From: Aquilaria yunnanensis
Taxonomy: Eukaryota > Streptophyta > Magnoliopsida > Malvales > Thymelaeaceae
Direction of reading: 5' to 3'
Length of the DNA stretch: 64,000 nucleotides
Assembly (NCBI GenBank): GCA_039654915.1
Contig: CM077597.1
Coordinates: forward strand, 40,026,001 to 40,090,000
The position numbers were made by a program, and so were the translations under genes. A model generated the notes under the pieces. It ran no database searches. It was given only the letters and a program-made list of their open reading frames with translations, and had not been told where the DNA came from. This document shows positions 48,302 through 59,798 of the stretch, piece by piece. Position 1 is the first letter of the stretch, and every line of letters begins with the position of its first letter.

Positions 48302-50729
48302 TTGTTACAACCTCACAAAAATGGGAGAATTACAAGTGTGGCATAATGGTAAAAAATATCATTATATTGCGTAATTCTCATCATAGTGATTGAAGGATGA
48401 GGGGTAAAAGTTATAATGAACACCTCCTTAAAAGTGTTCTAAGTTGGTAAGTTCGCCCCCAAGAAAAGCCTTAAGGATTGCTTGTTTTTCAAGTAACCTA
48501 TGGACATTTTTGCAAGGTTTTGGAAATTTAGGTACTTAATTGCAAAACTCTTAAGAAAGAGCCTTGGAGAGTTATGGGAAGGATATGAATGGTATGAAAG
48601 TGCTACTGGAGGATGAAATTGCTCATGGAAGGCATGTTTGGACAAAGGAAACACTAAAGGCATTAAGGGCCTAAATGTCTTAGTGTAAACCTTAATGTGT
48701 TCAAGCTTTTGACTTAAGTCAAATGGTGGAATTGTGGGGTTATCCCACCATGGGGGAGGTGGCTACAGCTTGATATATAGTAAAAAGGGTGGGAAAAATG
48801 TTGACCAATAGGTTCAATACAAAAAAATCATGCTTATGGGGGAAAGAAAATGAGATAAAGCATGATTAAGGCTAATAAGGATGTTTAGTGTCCTAAAGCT
48901 AATTGAAGAAGCCAAACTCAATTTTTCTTCTTTCATATTTGACCTAAATAGCCACCACCCTCTTCAAAACTTCTTCCATACCTCCTCCATAGCCACCATA
49001 CCTCCAAGATTGAAACTGAAAGAAAAAGGATGTAATTTGAAGCAAACTAGAGCTATTGCTTGAATACTTCAAGGATCAAGGTTCAAATTTAGCCTACTCA
49101 TCTTGGTAAGAATTCTCTTGCTCTCATGCATTATTTACTATAGTTTCAAGCATCCATGGAGCTAGGGATAGGCTTAGAAGAGAGCCATGAGCTTGATGAA
49201 CCAAGCTTAGTGAGGGGAGTGCGCTTATTGAAAGTTTTGTGACCTAGTGTAAAGTGGACAATGATCGTAGTGAAGTGAGGGTTTTTAGAGCCCAAAGTTA
49301 TACTAACTAGTGCTAAAATCTTCCTAAGACCAAGCATTAGCTTGAGTAGGGCTACCAAAGTGACTTACTTCAGTTTATTCCATGTTTTATGGACTAACCT
49401 ATGGTTTATGTTGCTGCCGCATTTCAGGTGTTTCTTGGTTATGAATGGTTGCTGCATTTGGTTACTATATCTTGTATATATACATTGTGGTTTTGTATTT
49501 TATTTTCTTTGGATGTAGGTTTTAATGAGGGTCACATTTCCTTAAGAAGCCAAATGTTTCCCTCAATTCTGCCATTGCAGGTCCAGCAGAAAGATCTCAT
49601 TCAAATGGAAGTTTATCATTTGAGTTTTGATATGGAATTTTAGGTATTTTAACTTCCATGTATCTACTTATGATCTAGAAAGTTTGGTGATTTTTGGAGC
49701 ATATTTGGAATTGCAGTGAAAGTGCCTATTGTGTTAGGCAGCAGCTGTCCAGCATCCTGTTTCTGGAGTCCATTGTGTCTTAGGCACTCTTGTATCTTAA
49801 GGTGTGTATTTAGCTGGGTTAAGACCATAATATAGTGCATGTATGCATGTACATGTAGTGTATGTAAAGTAAGACAAGTATGTGAATAATTGAGTAATGT
49901 TTTTGCTATGTATGTGATGTGGTGCAAAGCTGCCTAAGTGTGAATGATAGGCTTCTTACTTGTAAATTCTGTTTTGGCTACATAAAGTTGCTAGATATAG
50001 GAGCATGTAATTCCTATGTGTATTGGACATGTATGGGATAGCATTGGAGGTCTTACCCCTTGTGAATGAAGTGTTTGCACACTTATGAAATTTTGTATAG
50101 GCAAAATGGTCATAAACTTATCAAAATTTTGACTCTGCACTCAAATTTCTATTTCTCCCTATGTGGACTGAATCTTGGTATGAAATTTTGGGATTTGGAC
50201 AGAGATTTCAAATTTCTGAATTTGGAGCCCTGTAGCCAAAGATATGATGTTGCAAAGTTGGCTAAGTTACTGTTCATTTGGTCAAAATTTTGTAACCAAT
50301 TTAAAAAATCCATAACTTATCCCGTAGGTGGGCTATTAATGTAAAACCAGATTCTTTGCTTTGCCTAAAGACTCTACTTGATAATGAAGTAAATAAAATA
50401 GAGGGTTACATGGGTAGATTAATACATTTTTTTGGAAGAAGTTTCAGGTGTAGTGGTTGGTCACTTATACTTAATAAGATTGCCTAATGTGTGGTAGCCA
50501 AGATAAAGACTTATGCTAGTGTTTTCCTTCCTTACTACCATGGTATGCATAAAATGTGAATATGTGTGCAATGGTTGGAACAATATGCATGCATTTACAT
50601 AGTGCCCAAGAAAGCCACCTAGGTATGCACACTAAGGGCATTATTCTGATGGCCTATAGAACATACTAATCCTAGGAGTTTTAAATGCATAATTTTGGCA
50701 CCATAACTGGACAACCTTAGAGTGGGTAA
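48302..50729. mobile_element. LTR of family X, copy 3
   Basis: Begins TGTTACAACC after atggt and is collinear with the X LTR at 23642-26088. It ends at GTAA where the copia LTR H2 begins; the expected final CA should lie beyond H2, outside the window. So H2 inserted two bases before the X LTR end, with ggtaa (50725-50729) as the probable left target duplication. Solo or not cannot be told. Confidence 0.85.
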
Positions 50730-50909
50730 TGTTGGGTTTCGGGAGCCAAACAGCGCAGCAGAATTTAACCGAAACCCTCCAGGATCCAAGTGAAACGGGG
50801 TAAACCGGGTGTTTAAAAATTTCATACCTAATTTTCGGTTGAGATCTCTCACTCAACTGTAGAGTCGAATCACAAAACCTGAACAGTTGACGTGTTCAGG
50901 CTCTCTATG
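50730..50909 (-). mobile_element. Copia LTR H2, left piece
   Basis: Reverse-orientation start of the H copia LTR (TGTTGGGTTTCGGG), cut after ctatg (50905-50909) by Tat C. It resumes at 63234 with the same pentamer. Confidence 0.93.
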
Positions 50910-51785
50910 TGATGGCTGGGGGCCTCATCGTTTAGAGTCATGGTGACTGGTGGAGAGACTTCTAGGAGGAAGAATGCCTGGAGGATAGTTTGCCCTTGGG
51001 AGTGTGCCTGAAAGTCCAGAAATAAAGGGTTAGGAGGCCCCCGGAATGTGTTTCTGGGGGGGGGAGCCTCCGACGCCCAAGTCAGTGGTGGCTGAGAAAG
51101 GGTAGAGGAAATAGCACAAAGGGGCTAAAAAGTCTCGCCTGGTGATTTTCTCAGAGTCTGGGAGTCAGACCTTTGCCAACCAACCTCCTGCCAAGTATTT
51201 ATTTCCTGGTATTTATAGGAGTACCTAGCCCGTTCAGATCACGACACGTGTTCGGTCGGATGTTCCCTGAGTTTCTGGGCGTAGGGGACAGATAGCTGGT
51301 AGCAGGTTGCCCTGAGCCTTGTGCCGAGATGGGCCATGATGTGATTTTGATGGCGTCAGCGTGTCAGAGCGCCTTCTGAGATGGCTTATGATGTCTGTGA
51401 AAGGACGTGTCAGAGGCTTCCTTAAATGCTTCCTTAAATGCTCCTGCCGTACTCCCAAGGTCCCTGGGTGAGGTCGTCCTTTGTTACGGACGGTGCCTAT
51501 TCGGGAAACACGCCCTCAGTTCGGGGGTACCCAGCTTCAGGGAGTTCCGCCTTCGGGGAGATCATGTTTGGCCCGCAATAGCTGGTGCCTCTTTTCCGAA
51601 GGCGATCTGTTTGCAACCTCGGGGGGGTAGTAGTATCCTCAAGTCTCCTGGCGTGCCGGGCTCGGAGCTCTTCGGCTATCTCCCGAGGTGTATGATCCCA
51701 CCTTTACTCGAGTAGCGCCAGTTTCTTCTGGCCATTCTTGTGGCAGGAAGTTCGGCCAAATAGAGGCGATAGCCTTTGGCTATCA
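50910..51785 (-). mobile_element. 3' LTR of Tat C
   Basis: 876 bp, TGATGGCT to GGCTATCA. It matches the right LTR closely with scattered substitutions. The minus-strand ATG at 50941 is 32 nt from the end. On the minus strand a TATA box lies near 51215 and GACACGTGT near 51243-51251, about 30 nt upstream of it. The next plus-strand bases (catgccccc) are the reverse of the polypurine tract. Confidence 0.95.
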
Positions 51786-51872
51786 CATGCCCCCCTTTGG
51801 AAAGCCGAAGTGAAGACTTCGGTTTTGCATCTCTTTCCGAGGTTGTTCTTGGGAGTCTCTTAGGAAGCTCAA

Positions 51873-52033
51873 CCTGTTCCGAGGATGCACCTCTTGCCCA
51901 AAGGTATGGGCTGTTCGGCCTTGGCCTGTTCTTTGGTGTCTTCGAGGCAGAGCCTGTGCCGAAGATACACCTCTTGCCCGAAGGTCATGGGCTGTTTGGC
52001 CATAGCCTGTCTCTTGGTGTCCTCGATGTAACT
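51873..52033. repeat. Two-unit 80-bp tandem repeat upstream of the antisense gene
   Basis: Units starting cctgttccgagg (51873) and cctgtgccgaag (51953) share cacctcttgccc, gggctgtt and cttggtgtc in order. The repeat lies between the 3' LTR and the antisense TATA box. Confidence 0.75.
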
Positions 52034-52096
52034 TGCTTTTTCTTCTTGCAGGTCTGTGTAACGTCGCGTCTGATGGGCAAGCGTGTCAGTCTAAGC

Positions 52097-52303
52097 GACA
52101 CGTCCCAGCTTTTTACGGATGTCAGAAGACGTGTCCCCTGTTTTGGCGCGGCGATTGACATGTCGTGCTTTGCCATTGGAGGAGAGTCACGTCGGTTACA
52201 GAGGGCGTGCCTTTTCAGGTGCAGAGCGCAGTTACGGCGACGGTTCACCTCCAAAAGGGTACTTATGACGACGTTTCGGTTACTAACCTTTGGCCTATAA
52301 ATA
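52097..52303 (+). promoter_or_regulatory. Promoter of the Tat C antisense gene
   Basis: TATAAATA at 52296-52303 lies 259 nt before the ATG. Upstream are two ACGT-core half sites, GACACGTC (52097-52104) and GACGTGTC (52128-52135), where A and B have the full palindrome TGACACGTGTCA. Promoter function is inferred from conservation. Confidence 0.55.
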
Positions 52304-52554
52304 GCCCATTCCATCATAAGTCCCATTTGCTTTTACTTCTGCTCTTTCCTCTGCTTTGCCCCTATTTTCGTACTTTCTTGCTTTCTATGGCGGAGCTGTC
52401 TTAATCAGAGCTTTTTTCAGCCAACTTTCACGACGGCGCCCTCAGACTTTGGCAAATCTTTTGGTGGGTTTTTGTTTTCCAGAGTGTTTTGATTCCTCTA
52501 TTCTTTTGAGTTTTTTCCGGAAACTGTTTTCTTGCCTTTTCCGAACTCGTTTTC

Positions 52555-54976
52555 ATGTCGAAAATGCCTATCCCTGAGAGCTGGCAGCCTCTTTTAGCCC
52601 ATCCTTGTTGCACCACCCCCGCAAAATTAGAGAGGTGGAAGAAAAAGTTCTTTCTTCCCTCTTACGCCATTACTAGGCTGCCTCGCTCTAGCCATTATGC
52701 TTTTTCAAACCATAGTAACGAGGTTACCGTTTTCCGAGCCCAGCTGAAGGCCAGACTTCGGTATCCTCCCCCAATGATGGTTTGCGAGTTCTGCCAATTT
52801 CATGGCATTGTTGTGAATCAGCTTCCCCCGAACTCGTACTGCTATTTTAACGCCTTCCTCTATATGTGTGGCGTCTTCGGGATAAAACCCCATTTTATAA
52901 TCTTCATGCAGTACTACAAGCTCTTTGTGGTCCCGAAGGATGGCTTCTATTTTATGCTACCTCGGGGGTTCGGGAGCAAAAAATTCATGTTCACATTCGC
53001 CACCAAGGACAGCTGGCGGGGGTGGCAACAGAAATTCTTCTTCCTGAAGATGGAGGAGGCCTGGTCGTATGTTCCGACGAAGTGGGCTCAAGGAAAGTTA
53101 GATGTGGACGTCGTTGATCCGAGGTTGTTGCTGACTCCAGAGTTGGCTTCCACTTTCACGGACTTCGACAGCCGCATCCGCGCCGTCTCTGACTGGGCTC
53201 CTGAGGTCGCGCCGCGCTCTCTGTACCCCTTCCCTATCAACTGGAGGTTGATGACCGAAGAGGTCCTCCGGGAGTTAAAGGTGGTTAAGGAGCACGAGTC
53301 CGACCTTGAGATGCCGGCTCCTGCCATCGCCGGGAAGGATTCCTGGTTGGTGAAGCTTCTTAAGGAGGAAATTTCTTTCGAAATGCTTGTCGAAAGTGAG
53401 TTGTCTTCTACTCCCTTGCTGTTTTTTCCTTGGACTTACGCTGATGTCTTTTTTCTTTTTCAGAAATGGGCGACGGGACTGCTGCATTTTACAAGTCCCT
53501 TTTCTCCGGCTAGGTGGAGAAGGACGATCAGACAAAGAAGGTGGCTTCCTGAAGGCGGAAGTCTACTGGCCCTGGGCCTTCGGCGAAACGGGCAAAGAAA
53601 ACTGCCCAGGTTCCTCTGGAGGAAATTTCCGAGGAGGCTGATAAGGAGCCTGGGGCAGCCGAGATTTCACCGACTGAGGCTTCTGCCGAGGTCCCTGCCG
53701 CTGCCGAGGTTCCTTCCGCCGACGTCCCTCCACAGAGCCCTTCTGCACCGCAGGCCCTTTTGGTGGCGGTGGCAGAGGCTCCTTCTGCCGAGGAGTGGTG
53801 CAAGAGGAAAGGCAAGGCGAATTCGACCGAGGAGTCTCAGGACTCTGAGGACATCGTGGTCGAAGTACCGCCAGGTTTGTTGTTTTCAGAACAAGTATGG
53901 CTCTTTTGTTTTTCTGAATTTTCCTTTGTCTCTGACCTGCTTCTCATTTTCGCCATGTAAGGGAGTTGTTTACCCCGAACTGGGCGGCCGAACACGCGAA
54001 GGCGCGGGCCCTTCGCGACGCCAAAGTCCCGCAAGGGAAGATACCAAAAGAGCCTTTTTGGACATTCACGGAGGACATGAACTTGTACTCCAAAGACTGT
54101 CCTGAAATGGCGAAAGAGATTTCGAAGGGGGTGCTTACAGAGGCCTCCTTCAAGGCTATTGCGGCGGCCCATCCGAACGATGACACCCTTGCCGCGAAAG
54201 TCACCAAGCATGCTGCTCAGGTATGTTCTTCACACCTTTTTCCCTTCAATTTTTCCTAAGTGCTTGGCTCTTACTGACCTTGCGTTCATCTTTTTGCAGC
54301 TGCTGGGGTACGCCTGCTTTCTCTGAGTTTCGGTGGCCAGGCAGGCGGCGTTTCGAGCTTCGGCCTTAGAGACCTTAAAGAAGGCGAAGGTCACGCGCTC
54401 GGCATTGATCGCCAAGAACCAGCAGCTGTCGGATGCTGTGAAGAAAGAAGTTGCTGCCCTTCGGGAGGAGTTCCGGAAGGAGAAGGAAGATTTTGAGAAG
54501 AACTCCTCTCTGAAGATTGCTGACCTCGGCGATCAGGTGAAAGGGATGCTTGCTGCCAACCAAGACCTTCTCAAAGATAAGTTAGATTCTGACAATCTCA
54601 TTCGGTCGTTGGTGAGTGAGAAAGAGGCTCTCGAAGCCGAGGTCCAGTCTTTGAAGAAGGAGCCCGATGCGAAGACGAGGGTGAAGGCGCTGAAGAAGGA
54701 GGTTGCAGACTTGAAGGACGAGCTCGAGGACCTTGAGGTTGAGAAGGACAAATCCGACCAAATGACCAAGGTCGCCTTCCAAGATGGATTCTGCCTTACT
54801 CGGCACCAAGTCCTTGAGAGGACCTCTCTTTTTTGGAAGCTCTCAACATTCCCGAGGGGCCTCGGTGGTCCTGGTCCAAAATCGAGCATTTGAACCTGCC
54901 TTCCACAATTCCGGTGCCGAAGGTGGTGGAAAAGGGAACAGAGGCTGGTGGCTCTCGGGACGTTGAGAACCCTTAG
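52555..54976 (+). pseudogene. Antisense accessory gene of Tat C, spliced, few lesions
   Basis: Exon 1 (52555-53395) is fully open, about 280 codons: MSKMPIPESW, KKKFFLPSYAITRLP, FRAQLKARL, CEFCQFHGIVVNQLPP, FIIFMQYYKLF, GFYFMLPRGFGSKKFMF, KDSWRGWQQKFF, then VDVVDPRLLLTP and SLYPFPINWRLM. Intron 1 is 53396-53463 (GTGAG to CAG), same place as in A and B. Exon 2 (MGDGTAAFYKSLFSG) has a TAG and a TGA, then an Ala/Pro-rich linker. A second intron (53875-53961) is less certain. A clear intron is 54221-54299. The last exon is a long charged coiled coil (EVAALREEFRKEKEDF, LKKEVADLKDELEDLEVEKD), then FCLTRHQVL with a frameshift after it. The N-terminal domain resembles Pfam Transposase_28. Role unknown. 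Confidence 0.85.
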
Positions 54977-55072
54977 GCTATTTTAGGGGTCTTTTCCTTT
55001 TTTCCTCTTCATTTTTGTGTTCCTTCTTCGGGCACTTCTTCTTTGTAAGCCTGATCATTCTCAATGAATATA

Positions 55073-55400
55073 TTTTTTGGCTAAGTCTTTTTGCAAGATT
55101 TTGCATTTCCATTGTCCCGAACAAGTTCGCTCAAGAGATGTCGGGAAACCTGCAATCACCAAAATTTATTTTTTGGCTAAGTCTTTTTGCAAGATTTTTG
55201 TTTCCCACTTTCCCGAGCATGATGGCTCAAGGGACTTCGGAAAATCATATCTGCGCTTTTTGCGGCGAGTACTTTCACAAAATTTTTGTTTTTCCATTTT
55301 CCCGAGCATGATGGCTCAAGGGACTTCGGAAAATCATATCTGCGCTTTTTTATGGCGAACACCTTCGTGGAATTTTGTCTTGCACCATTTTGTACACTTA
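55073..55400. repeat. Minisatellite in the convergent spacer of Tat C
   Basis: Three imperfect units and a partial fourth, period about 89-96 bp. ttttttggctaagtcttttt recurs at 55073 and 55169; cccgagcatgatggctcaag recurs at 55212 and 55301. The last two units are nearly identical, so expansion is recent. Tandem arrays in the 3' untranslated part of plant Tat elements are known to seed satellite DNA. Confidence 0.85.
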
Positions 55401-55556
55401 AGAATTTTTTTCTCAAGGACATTCTGTACTTAGGATATTTTTTGCACAACACAATCCTTCCGCTCCATCTTAAGCGTAGAATTTCTTCAAGGCATCTGAG
55501 TGCCAAGTGTTTTTTAATTCTACGCCTTCGGTGTCGCCAAGTTTGTACACACCTTT

Positions 55557-56789
55557 TCATACTTCGGCAAGAACCAGATAAGGTCCTTCCCAGTTCGCGC
55601 GAAATACCCCGTGAGATGGCTTTTGGGGTGCAAAGTTAGCCTTTCGGAGAACGAGGTCCTCTTTTTTGATTTCTTTTGGCCTGGCTCGTAAATTTATAGC
55701 CGCGGCCACTCTTTGCTGGAAAGCTTTTCTTCTTAGCTCAGCTATTTCTCTGTGTTCACCGACGAGGTCGAGCTTCGTTCTTAGGCCGAGGTCGTTTCCT
55801 CCTTCATCAAATACTTGCACCCGTACTGATGGTCTAACTATCTCGATAGGGATGATGGCCTCTGTTCCGAAGACGAGTGAGAAGGGAGTCTCCCCTGTGG
55901 CTCTTCGGGGCGTCATTCGGTAACTCCATAACACGCTTTGGAGTTCTCCTGGCCATTTCCCTTTTGCTTCCCCCAGTTTCTTCTTCAGGCCATCTTTTAT
56001 GGTCTTGTTAGATACTTCCACCTGCCCGTTGCTTTGGGGGTGAGCCACTGGGGCGAAGTGCATCTTTATTCCAAGGTTGCTGATAAATTCCTGGAATCCT
56101 TTGTCTATGAATTGGGATCCATTATCAGCCACTAGTACCCTCGGTATGCCGAATCTGCATACAATGTTCATCCATACAAACTTCTACACTTCTTTTGCCG
56201 AGATAGTTGCTAGTGGTTCTGCCTCGACCCATTTAGAGAAATAGTCTACCGCTACCACGCAGAATTTCATGCCTCCGGGCGCTGAGGGGAGTGGCCCAAT
56301 AAGGTCTATACCCCAGACTGCGAAGGGCCAGGGATAGTCAGCCGAAGTTACCAATTCCGAGGGTGCCCTCTGGATGTTCGCGTGTTTTTGGCAACTATCG
56401 CATTTCCGGACGAACTGCCTTGCGTCCTTTCTCAGGGTAGGCCAGAAGTATCCTTGGCGAAGTATCACTGCCGTAAGGGCATCAGTTCCAATATGTGAAC
56501 CACACATGCCTTCGTGGACCTCTTCAAGGACCATTTCAGTATCCTCTTCATCCACGCATCTTTGCAGCGGGTTTGCATGTCCCTGTCGGTATAACTCTTC
56601 GCCAATCAGGAAGAATCGGCCGGAGCGTCTTCGTAGTCTTGCAGCATCGCCGGGGTCTTCGGGGAGCACATTTTCTGCGAGGTATCTTTTTATGGGATAT
56701 TTCCATCCTTTTCCCGAGGTCGCTATGCTCAGCACTGAGATGCGCGGGTGATCTAGCACCTCGGTGTATGTTTTTGACTCGCCAAGCAA
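55557..56789 (-). pseudogene. Integrase of Tat C, one stop
   Basis: Integrase inserts element cDNA into the chromosome. First frame (56789-56184): zinc-binding half HEGMCGSHIGTDAL with CDSC, then core start WGIDLIGPLPSAPGG (first Asp). A stop follows ISAKEV. Second frame (56171-55557): VADNGSQF (second Asp), HPQSNGQVEVSN (Glu), YRMTPRRATGETPF, then the C-terminal domain ending FRANWEGPYLVLAEV. Catalytic residues are intact; the stop near 56183 would truncate the protein. Confidence 0.93.
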
Positions 56790-57316
56790 TCTGCCTCAGT
56801 GTTATTCCGCCGAGGTACATTTTCGATCCGTACGGCGTCAAACTCTTGGACGAGCTTTGCTACCAGCTCGTGGTATTTTGCCAAGATTGGGTCCTTCGCC
56901 CCATAATCTCCTGCCGTCTGCCAAACTACCAGCTGGGAATCGCTGTGAGCCTTTAAGTTTATCACGCCAATCCTTCTAGCCAAGCGTAATCCCGCTATGA
57001 GGGCTTCATACTCAGCCACATTGTTAGTGACGCTGAAGCTGAACTTGATAGCCTTCTTTACCGCTAGGCCTTCGGGTCCTCTGATAATTACTCCAGCTCC
57101 CTGGTGTTCAGATCCCGAGGCTACGTCAACATGCAAGGTCCACTTTGGCTCACCTCCGTTCGGATGCAAATGGCTTTCCTTAGTGGTGGGTATTTCGGCG
57201 ATAAAATCTGCCAGTGCTTGAGCTTTTATGGCCTTCCGAGGTTCATATATGATTTCATGTTCGCCAAGCTCTATGCACCATTTGGAGAGCCTTCCCGAAT
57301 GATCAACTTTCTTCAT
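56753..57316 (-). pseudogene. Second RNase H of Tat C
   Basis: A 187-codon frame: KWCIELGEHEIIYEPR and ALADFIAE end the RT-linked part, then WTLHVDVASGSEHQGAGV, EYEALIAGLRLARR and AHSDSQLVVWQ, YHELVAKLVQEFD, VPRRNNTEADCLA. The D, E, D, D pattern of RNase H is visible. Tat elements are known to carry an additional RNase H after the usual one, and this fits. It is separated from the upstream frame by a stop or shift near 57317-57373. Confidence 0.85.
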
Positions 57317-57373
57317 AACATCCCGTAGTGGTAGACTACTACGGACGATGATGGGGTGAGCCTGAAAGTATGG

Positions 57374-57595
57374 TCACAGCCTTCTCCCTGCAAGCACCAA
57401 GGCGTATATAGCTTTTTGAAGCAGAGGGTACCTGACTTCGGCGCCATGCAGGGATTTGCTGACGTAATAGACTGGCCATTGCTTTGGCCCTTCTTCTTTC
57501 ACGAGGACCGAGCTTACAGCTTTGTCCGTGACGGCGAGGTACAAAACGAGGGGCTCTCCCTCCCGAGGTTGTCGCAGAGTCGGCAGGTTAGCCAA
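57374..57595 (-). pseudogene. First (RT-linked) RNase H of Tat C
   Basis: A 73-codon frame: LVLYLAVTDKAVSSVLV, WPVYYVSKSLHGAEVRYPLLQKAIYALVLAGRRL. This is the RNase H block directly after RT in Ty3 elements. It is separated from RT by a TAG near 57635 and decays downstream. Confidence 0.85.
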
Positions 57596-57637
57596 GTAGA
57601 CTTTGAGTTCTTCCCAGGCCTTTTGGCAATCTTCGTC

Positions 57638-59392
57638 CTAAGGGTGATCATTCTTTCCGAGGTCGCCTTCCATTTTTGCTGCCTTTGTGAGGACTTTGAA
57701 GAAAGGCCGACACCTATCTCCGTACCTGGAAATGAACCAGCTAAGAGAGGTTATTCTTCCGGTGAGTCTCTGCACATCTTTGACTGTGGCAGGAGTTCGG
57801 AACTCAAGCAGTGCCTTAATCTTCTCGAGGTTAGCGTCAATGCCTCTTTCGGATACCATGTACCCAAGGAATTTTCCCGAGGTTACCTCAAAGATGCACT
57901 TTTCAGGATTGAGCCGAATCCCGAAGGCTCTGAGCTTTTGGAAGGTTTCCTCTAGATCTGCAAGGTGATAGCTAGTCAGCTTGCTCTTGACTATCATATC
58001 ATCAACATACACCTCCATGTTTCTCCCCATTTGGTCTTTAAAGACCTTTTTCATCAACCTTTGGTAGGTGGCTCCTGCATTTTTGAGCCCGAAGGGCATC
58101 CTGACATAGCAGTATGTTCCTCCCTCAGTGATGAAGGCGGTTTTTTCTTCATCTTCGGGGTCCATCCTTATTTGATGGTAGTCGCTGAAGGCGTCTAGGA
58201 AACTTAGGAGCCCGTATTCGGCAGTTGAGTCTGCCAGTTGGTCTATTGGCGGAAGAGGGTATGACTCTTTCGGGCAAGCATCGTTCAAGTTTCTGAAGTC
58301 GATGCACATCCGAAGTTTGCTGCTGCCTTCTTTTGTGGCAATCACCACGTTGCTTAACCATTCAGGGTATTTGACCTCCCTGATGACTTCAGCGTCCAAC
58401 AGGCGTTGGACTTCGGTTTTCACAAAGTTGCTCTTATGGGCTGAGATGCTTCGCTTCTTTTGCCGGACAGGCTTTGCTTCCGGGCTTACTTTGAGGCTAT
58501 GCTGTATTATGCCAAGGTGCACCCCTGGCATGTCTTTCAGCGAGTAGGCAAAGAGATCTTTATTTCCCAGTAGAAAAGATACAAGGTTTTTCTTGTCACC
58601 TTCGGGCAAGCTCTTCCCTATTCGGGTAGATTGTCCTCGGACAAGTTCCACTGTTTCTGTTTCCGCTCTTGGGGGTTCTCCTTCTTTGCCCTTCTCTGGT
58701 GCCTTTGCCTCTATTGTTTGTGCGAGGTTATTTGCCGGAGCTTTTCCTGCTTTCACAAACACCTTCCTTACCTCGGCTTGATCTATGAAGACCTCTGCAT
58801 CCCCATCCTTGGTGGCGAATGTGACAGTCAAGTACTTCACATCAAGGCGAATGTGCAGGTTTCCCTGTGTCTGCCTTCCAAGGATGGCGTTGTACGAGGA
58901 TGGGAGGTCCATGACGATGAACCTCGCCATTGTGGAGGTGTACAACTCAGCTGCTCCATCTACCGAAGTCCCTCTCATCATCAGTGGGAGGTCGATCCAT
59001 CCGAGAACGGGCAGTTCGGATGGTCCAACCCCGAAGGTGGGCGAGGTGACTGGCTTAAGCTCGTTGCTGGAGATGCCCAAGCTCGGCAGTAAGTGCGAGA
59101 ATAGGACGTCCGCATTTGATCCGTCATCAAGTAGCACCCTTTTGACGTCCCAGTTCCCTATCCTCGCCATGATCAGCAGCGGATCGTCGTGGGGAAAGAC
59201 AACGGTGGATCCATCTTTGCGGGCCAGCTTCTTTGCTGGATTTTGATATTCCATGACTGCAATTTCTCTGGCATTCCGCTTTCTTTCCGAGCATGGGAGC
59301 CCCGTGGTGATTGTTTGGATAACCCCTGCCGGAGGTGGAGGGCGCCTTTTTTGGACTTCGGTTTCTCCGCCTGTCGGAGTCATAGTCCTCAT
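57638..59392 (-). pseudogene. Protease and reverse transcriptase of Tat C
   Basis: A 584-codon open frame without internal stop. Aspartic protease: LLDDGSNADVL (residues 87-97), flap-side motif SSYNAILGR (165-173). A charged linker covers about 210-270. RT: LRMCIDFRNLNDACP (360-374), LSFLDAFSDYHQI (396-408), MPFGLKNAGATYQRLM (432-447), catalytic YVDD (462-465), then the thumb to DVQRLTGRITSLSWFISR. All RT catalytic residues are present. The frame ends at a TAG just before RNase H. The protease-type DDGS box is usual for Tat. Confidence 0.96.
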
Positions 59393-59798
59393 CTTCGGCC
59401 CTTTCTTCCTCCACTTTTCTGCCTTTCGGGGATGGCATCCGCAGGTATTTCCGAAGTTGGCCCTGCTTTATCAGCGACTCTATGTACTTCTTCAGCTGGA
59501 AGCAGTCTTCGGTGTCATGACCGTGGTCGTGATGAAACTGGCAGAACTTCTTTGCATTCTTCTTATTATCGGCAGTCATGGCCCTTGGCTACCGAATCTG
59601 CGTCCCTTGCCTTTCCAACGCCATGAGGATGTTGGTCCGTGCAGTGCTCAGTGGTGTGAAACTTTGGGGTTTCCTTCCCCGCATCCTCCGAGGTCGTCTT
59701 GCCTGTTCGGTCGGATGCCGAGCTTGTTGATTGGACCCTTCGGCGGGGTGGTGATCAGACTTCGGCCCAGCCATTCTTAGTTCCTTGGCGGTCATGTG
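59127..59798 (-). pseudogene. C-terminal Gag of Tat C with His/Cys motif
   Basis: The frame 59579-59127 reads MTADNKKNAKKFCQFHHDHGHDTEDC, the His/Cys-rich end of Tat gag, then a basic tail. To the right similarity continues to 59794, where the target duplication atgtg of H3 interrupts gag. It overlaps the start of the protease frame. Confidence 0.75.

Noticed and set aside
55073..55400. CRISPR-like array
   Set aside because: Adjacent imperfect 90-bp units without unique spacers in a plant retrotransposon; it is a minisatellite.
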